Positions 24,240 to 36,831 of a DNA stretch of 64,000 nt are shown piece by piece. Position 1 is the first letter of the stretch. Each line of letters starts with the position of its first letter. The stretch comes from Stenopsyche tienmushanensis (lineage: Eukaryota > Arthropoda > Insecta > Trichoptera > Stenopsychidae), in NCBI GenBank assembly GCA_008973525.1, contig WACJ01000336.1, positions 186,001-250,000 of the forward strand, in the 5' to 3' direction. Made by a program: the position numbers and the translations under genes. The notes below the pieces were generated by a model, which saw nothing but the letters and a program-made list of their open reading frames with translations, searched no databases and was not told the origin of the DNA.

Positions 24240-25391
24240 ACCTAAAAGTGATCGAATTTTTTAACAATTTTTAATGCAAAAAGTGTTAAATATAGAATTG
24301 TGTGAAGTGGAAAATACCACATATTTTGCAAGAATAATTCATCAACAAAAATTAGTCCATAGTAGACCTGATTGGGCTGAATCTGCACAAGTATACTCCG
24401 AGAAATTGTTCCAACGATGGGTGACAATCGTTCGATCAGAATTCTGACAAATCCAAATTTACATCCAATATTTAAGACGGATATACCTCTGTTAGTAGCA
24501 ATGGTTGGAGCATAGTAGCATATTTTCCTGATTATGTTACTTATATTAAAGCATTTTAATATTGACCCATAGCTCCATGCTGGTTTAAATATCTGTTACA
24601 TTGACAATTCATTAATATTTTTGAGTTTTCCCTAAGAATCCTCAAACAAAACATAAATCCTGCCAAAACGTATTTTAGTTATTTTATATTATTGACATTT
24701 GAATCAGTTTCGGAAAACCTTTGATTATTCACTTAACCATCAAACCACACCAGTGGTTTGATATTTAAAATCTCCATGAATTTGACCACAATGCTAAATT
24801 CCATTATTTTAGGAAATTAATGGAAATATGATTATATTTTTGAATATCCAATTATCCAACAAAATATTGATTTATAACAATATATGTATGTCTTTTAATG
24901 TGTACTTAAGTCCATGCTTAGCTCCGTCCAATCAGTTTTCCCATTGGAGAAGAAATTGTCATTATAAACATACAAACTTCTCGCTTGGCTTTCTGGCTTG
25001 GGCCTATCAAATGCTCATTTTTTTAGAGATAAATGGTTATTAATATTAGACCAGGTATCCATTTTTGATTGGCTGTTTAAACAAAATCATCTTATACTCG
25101 TAAAAATAACTATATTAATCGATTTGTCACCGGAAGTTTGAGACTTAAAATATGAAATATGCAGTATGGTTAATAACAGTGAATATCCATCACAAGTCTA
25201 AAAATACTACTGGAAAAAACTGGTTTAGTTGCGATATTTCAGCTTCTAGTCATTGACGTCTGATAAAACTGATATGACCATTACTGTACTTTTTAATTTG
25301 GTTCTAATCCTTATATTTGGAAACAAAATAATAGTTATTAATGATTTATTCTTATTTTGCCTTTGAAAATCATGTTTCTTTTTTTTTACAG
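24240..25391 (+). other. 5' flank of unit B gene
   Basis: Conserved among all three units (8.32-9.47 kb in A, 3.72-4.69 kb in C). It presumably contains the promoter and any non-coding first exon, but I cannot point to a core promoter. It ends in a polypyrimidine tract and TTACAG acceptor, which suggests an upstream exon exists. Confidence 0.4.
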
Positions 25392-25847
25392 AAATTGAAA
25401 ATGCCTCAAATCTATACATGCAATGTATTTTTTTACTATTCTTTTGTAAATTTGCAACTGCCCAACAAAAATTTTATAGTTGTATGAGCATGGAAGAGTT
25501 TTTTGACAACGCTGCCAAAAATAATATGACAAAAGTTAAAATTGGTTATAAACCGACTTATCCTGATGGAATTCCCGTTAATCACATATTTGGTGATGAG
25601 AGAATGGGACAACCACTACTATTTGAAATAAAAAGCGCCTATTCCAAGAACTTAGATAGGTTTTGCCAGGGACAGAATTGTACTATAGGTTATTTCCAAA
25701 AATACAAATTTGCTTATTACAATTCAACATCGCCTGATATCATATGCTTGAATTTCAAAATAGCAAAAAATTGTAATAAACAGTTAATCGAAAAATTGAA
25801 CCAGATCAATAAAACAGAAAACTCAATTGAACAAAAGGTACTAAGGA
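25392..25847 (+). CDS. Unit B exon 1: signal peptide and variable Cys-containing ectodomain
   Basis: Signal peptide, then QQKFYSCMSMEEFFDNAAKN and about 110 further residues. The blocks GYKPTYPDGIPVNHIFGDE and YNSTSPDIICLNFKIA are unchanged between A and B, whereas CREQNCTIDYFRRY in A is CQGQNCTIGYFQKY here. The donor could be AAAAG|GTACTA (25837) or GGA|GTAATT (25847); the second allows exon 2 to be included. The fold is not recognised. Confidence 0.7.
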
Positions 25848-28800
25848 GTAATTTATTCACCTTCAACACTATTTAAAATCCCTCCTTCGCGAACTCAAGG
25901 ATAATACAAAAATAATTTTAAAATACACAATTTGAGAGAAGATTTGATACTTGTATAATCCATTGTTTTATTAGAGCAACATACAAAATCGTTTACTATT
26001 ACCCTTTATAAATTATTATTTCAAATACAAAATTAGGTAACTCCTTTATCTTTTAATTTATGTTCTAAAACCGGTACCATCCGGCGGGGTCTCAAAAAAC
26101 TTGTTCAATATGTTCAAAATATTTTTTCGGGCTACGGATTTTAGTCCTTGTAATATTTTCTCAATTATCAGAATCATCGGGGATTACAGCAGATCATTAT
26201 CAAATTTTAAGCGCCATCCAAGTTGAAAAAGATCTTTCAAATGTTTATTATCCTTTTGAAACAAAGCACCGATGCACAAAAATAATGGATTATGTAATTA
26301 ACTTGATATGCATTTAATTTTTAAATAATCGTCATTGTTGCCACCCAACCTCAGCAGCAATACCAACCAGATGCGATTGTTTTCATTGCAATTTAATATA
26401 TTTGAAAATATTTTCAAAGGATCAGGTGTCGCTATGGACTTGGAAAAAAATGTCCGCCTGCAATTTTGAAGTGAATCATAAAAAGGTGAAATTACAGCTT
26501 GTGCAGAGCCAGTAAGTATCTGTTATTTACTTTTGAACTAATAAGTTTGATATTCGAAACTAGTTTAACCCTTGTAATATTTTGATTCTTGTTAAAGAGA
26601 CCAATTAGAGCTAAAAAGTGGTTTTATAATCGATGCTATTGAAAACATCAAATGCTTTACGATTGCGAACACCTTTTACCCCGAAAGTATTAACGATATA
26701 ACAAAAACCACGAATACAGGAGAGTTCAAGTTTACACCAAAAAATGATGGATTTTATTGGTGCCACGTCTTTAGTAAAGACGGTATACTAACAAGCGAGA
26801 CGAAAAAAGTTCATTTTGTCAAAAACAACACCAACAATACTTGGGTTATTGGCTTCAATATTTTTACTACATCATGGCAAAAAGAAAGTATTTCCAACGA
26901 TTTCAAGCTCAACAATATGTAATTTACTTTAATTCTATATTTATTTTTATTCAATACTAAATGATTCCCTGCGTGTGTATATGTGTTTTGACATAAGAAA
27001 AAGCCATTAGTTACTAGCAGTTACATACTACGTTAATTTGCATCTTATTATTTCATTTAAATATTTTTAAAAACATTTATCGTGCATATATTTTAATTAC
27101 AAGCCTATTTTGCACAGGGTAAATAGTGAAATTAGGAAAAAAATCAATGATAAACTCAAATGCCAGACTAAGTGCTACCATTTTAACCCGCTATGACTAT
27201 ATTGATTTAAATATATGTATGCCCATTATTCAAACAATATGTATAGGAATATATTTTAGAAATTGGGCTTATTATTCGATCTAACTATCAGCATTATTCT
27301 AGACGATGATTGGACGTGCATTTTAACTGCAAAACATTTTATGATGTCCCAGAAAGCAGTTGATATGATCTCTTCATCAAAATTTTCAACTTTTATTTTC
27401 TAGAAATCGTCTTGTGTTACCACTGTATTCTTAGTTAAATATCTCTATGATAAGCTAAAGTTTAAAAAAAAAGTTTCAGATCCTTCAAGTAACTATATGC
27501 TTTCTTGTCATTGAATTCACCGCGTATTTAAAAAAAACATAATTGGGATTTTTTACCATCTTGCCCTTATCTCATAAATATTAATTTTTCACAAATAATA
27601 TCTAAAGTTGTATGTTTTGAGATGCCTAAAAATTTAATGTTTGCTAAACTATTAATCTGCCAAAACAACATAATCTCCTGACACCAAATACTAGAAATTG
27701 ATTTTGGATCTTTGAGTTACTCTACATCATATCGATAGCACATTCACTAAGTGACCTTTTTTATAATTACAAGACATTTCCTTTGCGTTTTCCTTGTGAA
27801 TCATATTTTATCAACAGTCTTCCCCATTTAAAATGATTATGTATTAAATTCCCTTTTTGGCATAGTGACAAATTCTATTAACATGAGTTCAAAAATCTAC
27901 TTTGACTTTTTATCTTTCTAATAAGCTATTTTTTACTCAAATATGAAGATTTGTTTAGACTAATTGCATTTATAAACCTGTTAATATGCTAACAGTTTAA
28001 ATTGATGATCATGCAAGAACCAAATTGCAAACAGCACGAATATTCATCTAGAATGACAGTATAAAAGGACAACTAAGTAGAAATCATAATACAATACAAA
28101 ATTCACATTTCCCAAAACGGGTGACGTTAAGCAACGAAATATAATATCAAAATTAAGATTTCATTAATCCTTTTTCAAAATTGAAACTCAAAAAAGCATA
28201 CCAGGAAATACGCTCTATAATACAATAAAAAATGCAAACGCTTATTATATTATATGATCCACTAATACATATTTTTATACAATAACTTTATTTACATACA
28301 TATTTTAATGATACCAATGTTTCTATAATTGATATCAACACAATAATTATTGCAGGTTTGTAAGAGAAATATTGAAAGATGGTACAGTTCAATTCAAAGA
28401 AATATACACCAATAAAATTGCATTATTTCACTTCACAGGTGAATTAAAAAAGTATAATAGTTTTGATTACACAAACTTGAAATTTATCAGAAAAATAAAT
28501 TTCACGTGTGAAAAGGGTATGTAATACTTATTTTAAATAATGTAATTGAAATTTTAAACAGAAATCACAGCATATTTGCACGTATCGGTTGTTATCAGAT
28601 CAAAAGTTAATAGAATAAGTTAATTCTTAAACTCATGTTATTACATATTGGATTCTAATAAAGATTTTGAAAATATCTTCATTGTGAGACAAAAAATGTG
28701 AGAAAACGACATATTAATATTTTCAATCGATCGTTTCAGTCCAGGCTTAACCCGATTTACTGGATCTACAAGGTTTTGAGATGATCAATGCAGTCGTTCA

Positions 28801-31800
28801 AGAATACATGTGAATGTCTAAATTTGTAAAAATAATTAAAACATGATATACAAAATATTATACTTCACGATACATTCACTTAAAGATCCTTTTACTTAAT
28901 ATGTGGAAGAAAAAGAGACACCATCAAATAAAGAACATATGGATCATTTTCTATTCCAGAAAAATTCAGCAAATGACTTCTTTTATAATTTAAAAAAATC
29001 TTTGCCGAAATTCATAGGTCAACGTCATATAATTCATTTATAGCAAATAACTAGTCCAAATACCTCATATTTTCCTCCCTCTTCTCGGTGTACTTAACTC
29101 TTTTTTTGAACTAAAAACCATCCAAATATCACATATTGGAAGCGAAATAAAAGGAATAAACAAATATATGGCTAAATACGCGTATTTGAAAACAAATAAA
29201 CGAACACGTCTTATCACAATAATCATATCTTCAAAATCGTATAGAAACATTACATTCCAAAATATAAATGCAATTATTAAAAATTATCCTTGATTCGCAA
29301 TCATTCAAAATTATATGTTGACTTCGTAGTCATGATAGAACATGTATTCATACGTTCTATCGGATTCTTATAGAGACTTACCTGAAAACTTTGATTACAC
29401 ACCCAGAACTGACTTATGGCCCAAACTATAACTGACTGAGTAAACTTAACTAAAAATTAAAACTGACCTACTGGGACTATGCACACATTTTTTATGACCA
29501 ACCTATCTTAATATTTTCCCGATTATTCTTTACGCTTCATATTCGATTAGATATCGCTCTTTTCATCTTCATTAATGTTATTTCCAGCCTGGCACATTGC
29601 TCGTGCTTTGATAAAGTCGTTTTGTTTTGTGACCAGGTGGTTGTTTTAATATTTAAGCCATAAGCATCACTATTTTCGCTCGAAGATTTTTTTTTATATT
29701 CAGTATTTGTTTTATTATTATGAATATCATTTTAGATGGCAATGAATACACGGAAGGGAGTTGCACTGAATCATTGTGTTGCAAATATGATTATCGAAAT
29801 AGTGCTCACTGGGTAAAGAAAGAGCTTTCAGCCTATTCTACATCGACATCCCCATCTACATTAACATCTCCATCTTTATCTACTATTTATACTACAACCC
29901 AGCAATATATTGTTTATAAAACTACACATAAGGAGGTAGCTATTAATTTTGATTTACGCTAAATAATTTTTCTATATTCTTCATAGGGTTGTCCGGGTGA
30001 ATCAACCTTGTTTTTTTTTTATTTGATTTCAGGTTCTAAAAAATAAAACGATTAATCTGAATAATCAACAATTACTTGTTTACGTATACGACGAAGCAAA
30101 GCATGAAGAATGTGCTGTTTTAGAAAATTATTCTTTGGTCAACGGTGAGTCAATTATTATATTTTATTTAATAACCTGGTATTTTTTATAACAAATCGGA
30201 AAATTGAATATTTTATATTCAATTTAAATGTAATTTCAAATAAGTTCTTAAAAAGATATATTTAAATATTATTCTCTTTCATATTTTGAAATTTGAATAT
30301 TCACCAGATTGATTATAACAATGTGCTCTTTTTATTAAGAATCAAAGGATTTATTCCAAGGCTTTATTACATTAAACATTTCGGATTTCTTCGTCTCAGC
30401 AATAAAAACGCTAAACCTCAAAATTTTCATGCAATTTTTAAAACTCATTATCATTTCATATATCTTAAAAAAGGAAAACCTAGACCAGTAACGCTATTAA
30501 ATATTTTAAATTGTATTTAAATATATAAGTACACTGGAAACGAAGCCGATCGTGAATTTAAAAAAAAGTAAAAATCTGATCCATTCGAAATGATAGTTAG
30601 CAAATCCCATGGCGAGGCAAAGGGATGATTTAATAAAATTATTTTAAAAATAATTAGGTTATTATCTAATGAGTACGCATTATGAGACCTTATAAAAAAT
30701 CCAAGTTTGAATAATTGAATAACTATCACAAGCACCAAAATATGTAATCAACAATACAAACTCAGCTTGACTATGAAGCTAAAAAAGTAGTTGAAATGTT
30801 CCAAGATGTTGCCCGTAAGCTTATTTACGAGTAATGAGTAACTCTTTAGAAATAAAAAATCGTATGTCTGATACAAGGCATGATCGAGTAATCAACTCCT
30901 TTCTGCAGAAGCTGGCAACGGATAAAACCACAGATTATTTCATGAGAAAGGATGTTTATAAAATAAGAAAATCAGTGCAACAGGCGTCTCTGCTTAAAAA
31001 ATATAATGAACCTTGGACAAGAACGAACGAGGCAAATGGCAAACTTCAAGCAAAGCTTTTGGAGAACACCTTTCTGTCAGAATTTTAATTGCTACATATC
31101 ATTTTTCGATATATGATGATGAAATAAATTTAATGACGAACTCCCAACTATACCTCACGGGAACTCACAGAAAGGTTTTAAAATATCTTCATAAGCTGAA
31201 AATCATATCAAAGCTATTCGTTTGATCGTGGACAATAAATAAAAAACGTGATTGTCCGTACAAAATTTATGAAAAAAATCAGGGTCTGGCCAGACCACTT
31301 TCATTGACTCTAGGTATATAAATAAAAATATCCTTTTTCTCTCGAATCTCAAGGACCTCGAACTTTTTTTAAATCTAAATTCTGTAAAATCTTTCAATGA
31401 ACAAAGTCAGGGAGATTTGGTAAGTTCAATACATAGCTACTATTTAAAAGAAACTCGTCGCAAAAGCGAAATGGTCTGGCCAGGTCATCTTATTGTGAGA
31501 AGGGTTAAAAACTGAATAAACACTGATTCTTGTAAAATATTAATATCAAAGATTTTCAAAAAACGGCAATATTTTTTACCGCAATCCAATAGATAATTAT
31601 AGATGTCATTATGGAGGGGTATTACTTATACAAAAAATATTCTCATTTTATGATATTTTTTCAAATAACATATTGTGTTCTGATCTGTTGCTAGCAAATG
31701 TTTGCTTTTAGATGAGAAATCTTTTTAAATTACGTGGAAAGAAGTTAAACACTTGTGAAGTTCCCTTTTAAATGTTGTGTTTTTTAAGCGTAAGGATCTT

Positions 31801-33256
31801 AATTTGAAAAATGTAGCTCCTATTGCTCGACCAAATCTTTCCAATGTGTTTCTTTATGCATTATTACAATTCTATCTTTTCGTCTTAATTTTGAGTTATT
31901 CTATGTGCCATATTTGATAAATTTATTTCATCTGTCCTTTTTATCATCCCTTTAGATATTTTTGAATATAATAAATTTATTTGAATCGCTTTTTTTATTT
32001 CAGATAACTTGTCAGAATTATCAATAGATACACAATACGATGTGATTATCAATATGTCCTCAGTGAAACACCCAATCAATTTACCTCAACAAAATATCTC
32101 AGCTGACATATTGTGCCCGAAAGACGATAACCAGCTCCTCGGACAAATAATTAAAAGATCTCCCATGATCTTAACAAAAACTGGATTCGTTGATATTCAC
32201 TATAAAACAAACAAGAACAAAGTCAAAGTGGATGAAAAAGTTGAGTGCGTCTACTGGTCCGATGAAAAAAAAGATTGGTCTGATGATTCTTGTACACACT
32301 ATAATCGTATACCAGGTTTTGAGTCCTGTCGTTGTCGAATATTCGGAATAAACAAACTCCTGATAAAGAGCGCCATGACTGATAATGAAATTTATCACGA
32401 TGGAATTTTGAAAGGCATATCATTTTTTGGTTGCATAATCTCTTTTATCAGTATATTTGGAATGTTTATAGCTTTTATGATTCATGAAAAGTGGAAGGAT
32501 AATTTTAAAAATATCGTGATTTTAAACCTAACGATTGCTGTCGCGATCTCGTTGACACTCTTCTTAGTTAACATTTTTTGCGTCAAAACCGCTACTAGAC
32601 AATTTCAAGAAGTAAACGCCATCCTCTTCATATATTCCGTTCTGACAATTCAAATTTGGACGATGCTCTCAACATGTATATCTTTCAATGGCTATATTGT
32701 AAGAAAACTAGCTACTGACAAATTTAGCTTGCCGATAGCTATGACACTAGGCTGGATATTACCCATGATACCAATAATCATACTAAACTTTTTAAGCAGC
32801 AGTAAGTTTTCGAGAAATGATGAAATATTTTCAATCTGGAGCTTTTATTTACCATCTGGAGTAGAATTTTGCACACTGATTGTGTTGCCCATCACTATAA
32901 TATTTCTAGTTTTCTTGTTTTTATCCGCAACGACATTCTATTTGATGTGCTACAAACTGGACCCCGAAGAAGTCAGAGAATCGGAACGATTGTATCGTGC
33001 AAAATTGCAGGCTTTCTGGGGATTACTTTACATGCATATGTGGATAATGAAAATTTATTTACAATCATACATAACAACTTACATTTTCGCTGTAATATAC
33101 ACAGTAAAAGGATTGGCAGTGTTTTTAATTCACATATTGGGCGACGCTGATGTAAGAGCAAGTTTTTCAAAGCATTTCAACAGAAATGCAAATACGCCAA
33201 ATCGAACTTTTCCAAATGCAAGAAAAATATATGGTATAGAGGACACCCAAATATAA
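25392..33256 (+). CDS. Adhesion-GPCR-like receptor, unit B (intact eight-exon model)
   Basis: Best-supported gene in the window. Proposed exons: 25392-25847, 26172-26293, 26420-26511, 26598-26918, 28356-28516, 29736-29935, 30033-30144 and 32004-33256. Starting at ATG 25418 (MQCIFLLFFCKFATA, a good signal peptide) the joined coding length is 2691 bases, 897 codons with the stop, with every splice phase consistent and no internal stop. Domains in order: signal peptide, variable Cys-containing domain, Ig-like domain, short linkers, a Thr/Ser stalk, GPS-like motif and 7TM. Expected in the plasma membrane, extracellular N-terminus first. Adhesion GPCRs couple adhesion or ligand contact to G proteins; the ligand here cannot be inferred. 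Caution: the ATG at 25418 is ATA in units A and C, so it may be a lucky internal Met with the true start in an upstream exon. Confidence 0.85.
26420..26918 (+). CDS. Unit B exons 3-4: Ig-like domain
   Basis: Same arrangement as unit A, with ENIKCFTIANTFYPES and NDGFYWCHVFSKDG supplying the two expected Ig cysteines. Exon 4 is one codon shorter than in A, with replacements clustered at its end (WVIGFNIFTTSWQKESI). The acceptor is TTAAAG instead of TTACAG, still a usable AG. Confidence 0.7.
28356..28516 (+). CDS. Unit B exon 5: ectodomain linker
   Basis: Same length and phases as 13213-13373. It encodes MFVREILKDGTVQFKEIYTN (the Met from the AT|G junction) and ends NFTCEK. Two adjacent changes (FNAIF to KIALF) suggest this part is also variable. 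Confidence 0.65.
29736..29935 (+). CDS. Unit B exon 6: CC-containing segment, short Ser/Thr stalk
   Basis: Encodes DGNEYTEGSCTESLCCKYDY and HWVKKELSAYSTS, then only about 15 residues of Ser/Thr/Pro (TSPSTLTSPSLST) before TTTQQYIVYKTTHKE. It lacks the 12-bp minisatellite of unit A. Frame and splice phases are kept. Confidence 0.75.
30033..30144 (+). CDS. Unit B exon 7: membrane-proximal ectodomain
   Basis: Encodes VLKNKTINLNNQQLLVYVYD and EECAVLENYSLVN, ending phase 1 before GTGAGT. It has three more residues than unit A and several replacements. Confidence 0.7.
30200..31150 (+). other. Intron 7 of unit B with an unrecognised open frame
   Basis: The open frame 30834-31088 includes LATDKTTDYFMRKDVYKIRK and NEANGKLQAKLLENTFLSEF, preceded in an adjacent open stretch by QLDYEAKKVVEMFQDVARKL. 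Only the last 25 or so codons are present in unit A (about 15.6 kb). It reads like real protein but has no splice phases fitting the receptor, so it may be a remnant of another gene or transposon. I do not recognise the family. Confidence 0.4.
32004..33256 (+). CDS. Unit B exon 8: GPS-like motif and seven-transmembrane domain
   Basis: Nearly identical to 17055-18307. Differences (counting from the TTG at 32009) are F43L, T244A, T335A, L336F, F349I, Y389H and T404A, A to B. The GPS-like cysteines and tryptophans are unchanged and the cleavage triad is again RIF, not HLT/S. All seven membrane segments are intact, and it ends in the same GIEDTQI. Confidence 0.9.
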
Positions 33257-33267
33257 TTTTATATGCA

Positions 33268-33556
33268 CAGTGGCGGATTTAGCATTTGAGAGGCCCTTGG
33301 TGCAATTTCAGTTTGAAGCCCCCTGGACTCATATGGTTTTTCTGCCTGACATTCGGTACTCGATATGCGCGATTTTCTATTACGATTTCACTATTACGCT
33401 AAACCATGAATATCAATTACAATGAAACCGCGTGTTTCATAGGATGAGCATATTCTTTAAACAACTTCTTAAATCCCTTGTATTACACGATGGGCCAAAA
33501 ACTTTCATTTGAGATCCGAAGCGTGCCTTTTGCATTTATAGGCAAATCTACCACTG
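33268..33556. mobile_element. hAT-type MITE after the unit B stop codon
   Basis: Ortholog of 18319-18640, ends CAGTGGCGGATTT and AAATCTACCACTG, with small internal deletions. Confidence 0.7.
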
Positions 33557-34501
33557 TATATAATATGTAGCTAAATTACTCGATTTAGTGTTAATATATT
33601 AGAATAAAAGTTAAACCAAAGTTCCATTAACGAACCTTTTCATTTTTTAATTTTTAAAGTGAAACTTCTATAGGCACGGTAAAATAAATTGGCTTGAACG
33701 TCAATTAAAGTCTCCAATCGACACTTGGTCGAAAAGAGAGTGAAAATCGTTTGTCGCTCTTTGTCTCCGTTGAATACATCATAGACACGCTACGCGCATG
33801 CGCTGTGCAACTATACGCAGCGTAAAATAACCACTAGACCAATATTGCGCCTATTTTATTATAAATTACACAACACTCTTCTAATAGACTTCCGCAATTT
33901 ACTATATTATATAAATCCAATATATTAATTCCTAAGAAGCAATTTCCAATTTTTTATTAAATCTTACTCTTAATCACCACCTTATTTTAAATGTACAATT
34001 GTATAACATGTAAAATGATTTGATACGACGACTTATTTCCCTAGTATTATTTTTTTGAATCACTTTTACTCCAGCAATTTCAGAAATAGGAAAAGATCAG
34101 ACATTGAGACAATTTTGAAAATATTTTATCATCTTTCATGTAATAAAAAATATATAAAGATTCTCCAACGTATTGACGATTTAAAAAGAACGAGTTACAG
34201 GTGAAAAAAGTGGATAAATTCGAAGAATCACCAAAAAAAAACAATTAGAGACATGTGTATCTTAGTCTAATTCTAATTATTGATTTAAAAAATTTGAAAA
34301 TTTAGACTCAGACACCGATAGATCTTCGAACTTACGCCGTCTTATTCGAAATTTATAAGAAAAATAAGTAATAAACTATACAAACATACCAGGATTGGGT
34401 TATAAGAAAAAATCATTGCAATTATTGAACAATATCAAAAGTCACCAATGTGTATAATATATATATTATTGAGTTTTTTTAGATTTACGCGAGTCATATT
34501 T

Positions 34502-34663
34502 AAGATATTAATTCAGAAAAAACCGGGTATTCGATCACGTTTTAAGTATTTTTTTTTATTCCAGTTATTCCTTGACAATGGATCCGATGGGTGATCCTAA
34601 ATATTGGAATAAATAATAAGTTAAAACGCGATCGAATACCCGGTTTTTCTGAATTAATATCTT
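34502..34663. repeat. Fold-back MITE-like inverted repeat (unit B)
   Basis: Ortholog of 19421-19582 with the same arms. The downstream flank has a slightly longer TATATA run. Confidence 0.75.
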
Positions 34664-34939
34664 ATATATATTATATATAATGCATGTAATTTTATACTTA
34701 GATATAGTTAAAACTATTAATTAAAAATAAAATCATTTTACATACCACATACTTTTTATGTTTATTGTTTTCAATTATTTTTTGTATGTAATTCGACTTA
34801 CGTCCAAAGTAGCGGAACGAAACTCGTCATAAGTAGATAGAATGCATTTTTTACAATAGATTTCCTATGATTATAATATCGATCTACCTATTTTAGATTT
34901 AAATCTAAGCTATTTGAGCTAAAATCCCGAGAGTTAAAC

Positions 34940-35165
34940 AACGGGAACGCATTTCAATGCGACATGGTGTGGTTAAATTTATTAAATGAAATTGTGATCA
35001 TCCTACTGCCCAAACCGGACAAAGACGCTAGTACTCTATAAATTAACACCCAATTTGCTTACTTTCTACACTGAGTAAAGTACTCGAAAAGTATATAAGA
35101 GTCCAAATATTTTTAATGACAAGCTTTTGAAAGAATTATTTTACAGCTCTACAATTGACTTGACT
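34940..35165 (+). mobile_element. Jockey-like LINE fragment (unit B)
   Basis: Ortholog of the fragment at 19.9-20.1 kb. It stops at TTGACTGG, where the AACCGG-type hAT end begins, so the STGMIFLDIEK part is missing here. Confidence 0.65.
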
Positions 35166-36052
35166 GGTTTATGTATTTCTTAACCACTTCCCTGACGCAT
35201 TATTTTCGATTATTTTTTTTTTTTCGTTTTTTCTACTTATTATCATTAACTAATACTCAAAAACAAGTTTCACCTTACCAGGTGCACTCAAAGTGTAATT
35301 TTTTTAATTTATAAAAATAAAATAAAATATTTTCAAAAACCAAAATCTTACTTCTATATGTAAATAGTATTACATATAAATGAGTCCCATATTTTTACAA
35401 TCAGTGGAAGTGTCAAATTTGTGACGCAGAACTATTTTTTTAACAATTCCAGTACATCCAGCTCTGACATGTGTTGGTAATAAATTATATAGTTTATTAA
35501 TCAGGCTCATTTTTTCGGAACTCACTGATTTCACATTTCGGTTTGTTAAAATATTATTTTTTTACAAGATTTTAGTCTATTTCTGTCAATTGCAGAGCCG
35601 TATCGAGGGTATGAAGCGCCTGTGGCATGTATATAACTTGCAACGAAACTAAAACTTATAACTAAAAAAAACTAGTCAACACTTTCTAAATTTTTATACC
35701 TATATATTAATAACCCCCTTTCTTACACTTCGGGTAGGGGAGGGGGTATTAAAATATTATAATTTCAGCGCTCCCAGACTTTTATATTTAGCACTACACC
35801 ACTGAGAAAAAACCCATGATACAACAGATTTATATATTGAAACTCTTTTGGCGACGTTAAGAGACATGCTAAACTTCAATAAAATAAATCATTTATAGGA
35901 CTAGTTAACTTGTCGATGCCGAAAATTGAACTATATTTTTGGACGAGTATACTCGACCACGTCAGGGAAGTGGTTAAAACCAAAACCCGGTGGAAACCGA
36001 GTTCGTTCGAAAACTGAAAACCAGTTTTGAAGAATGTCAGTTATTGTATAAG
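35166..36052 (+). mobile_element. hAT-like terminal segment, interrupted by a TTAA element
   Basis: The sequence TTTATGTATTTCTTAA before the insertion and AAACCCGGTGGAAACC after it, ending TATAAGCCCTA, are the 3' end of the AACCGG-type hAT family (reverse complement of 4997-5100). The element at 35184-35973 is inserted in it. Confidence 0.65.
35184..35973. mobile_element. piggyBac-like non-autonomous element, perfect TTAA flanks
   Basis: A 790-bp element with perfect 14-bp terminal inverted repeats CCACTTCCCTGACG, flanked on both sides by TTAA (35180-35183 and 35974-35977), the piggyBac target duplication. No transposase coding is visible. The intact ends suggest a young insertion. Confidence 0.85.
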
Positions 36053-36831
36053 CCCTAACAAGCACAATAGGTTTCTCTCATAAATTTAACAAATGCTCTC
36101 AGAGATTTATGAATTTGTATAAAAGACGATCATATTTTCAAACATTTAAATGCAGGTGTATAATATGTTAGTTTCCAAAAAAAAAAAAATATCGAAATTG
36201 GTCGTATATGTTCCCTTTTAGACAAATTAGTTTTACCAATTTGGGTAGAACGCATGGCATCGATATATTTTTGGTTTCTATCAAAAGAGCAATAAATAAG
36301 CTTCCGTAAAAAATAAAGGTAACACAGAAGATCCTTATTTTATTGAATGATGTAGAAACACGAGGAAAATGCTTTTTCAGGAAATTTGAGATGACGTTTG
36401 TTTTATGTCCTAAAAATGTATCAGAATATCCAAAACAATAGCTTATTCAAGGAGAGTAAATTTTGACAAAAAATATGAATTTATCGAAAATTTCATACGA
36501 CAAAGATTAGTTAATACTAAGAATGATACATTAGAAGCTCAAAAACTCTCTCATCCACTCACTCAAAGACTGTCTTATCCTCCAAACGTAGGATCATGTA
36601 AGTCTAGAAAGCAAGGTTGTGCTAAATTAAGGATAAGGCGTTATCATTAGAAGGGATTTTCTTCGCCTCGCCGCATATTGCTGATGATGAAATATCCTCG
36701 GCTGTAATAATAATCTTTCGTAATTAGGCATATTTAATGAATCATCACAAATACTCTCGAAAAGCACAAATTTACTTAAACAAAAACGAAAGAAACTTAT
36801 TTTCGCATGTACATTATTTAAACATTATTTA
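36053..36831. other. Non-genic stretch
   Basis: AT-rich sequence with no gene or recognised element seen. Confidence 0.4.
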
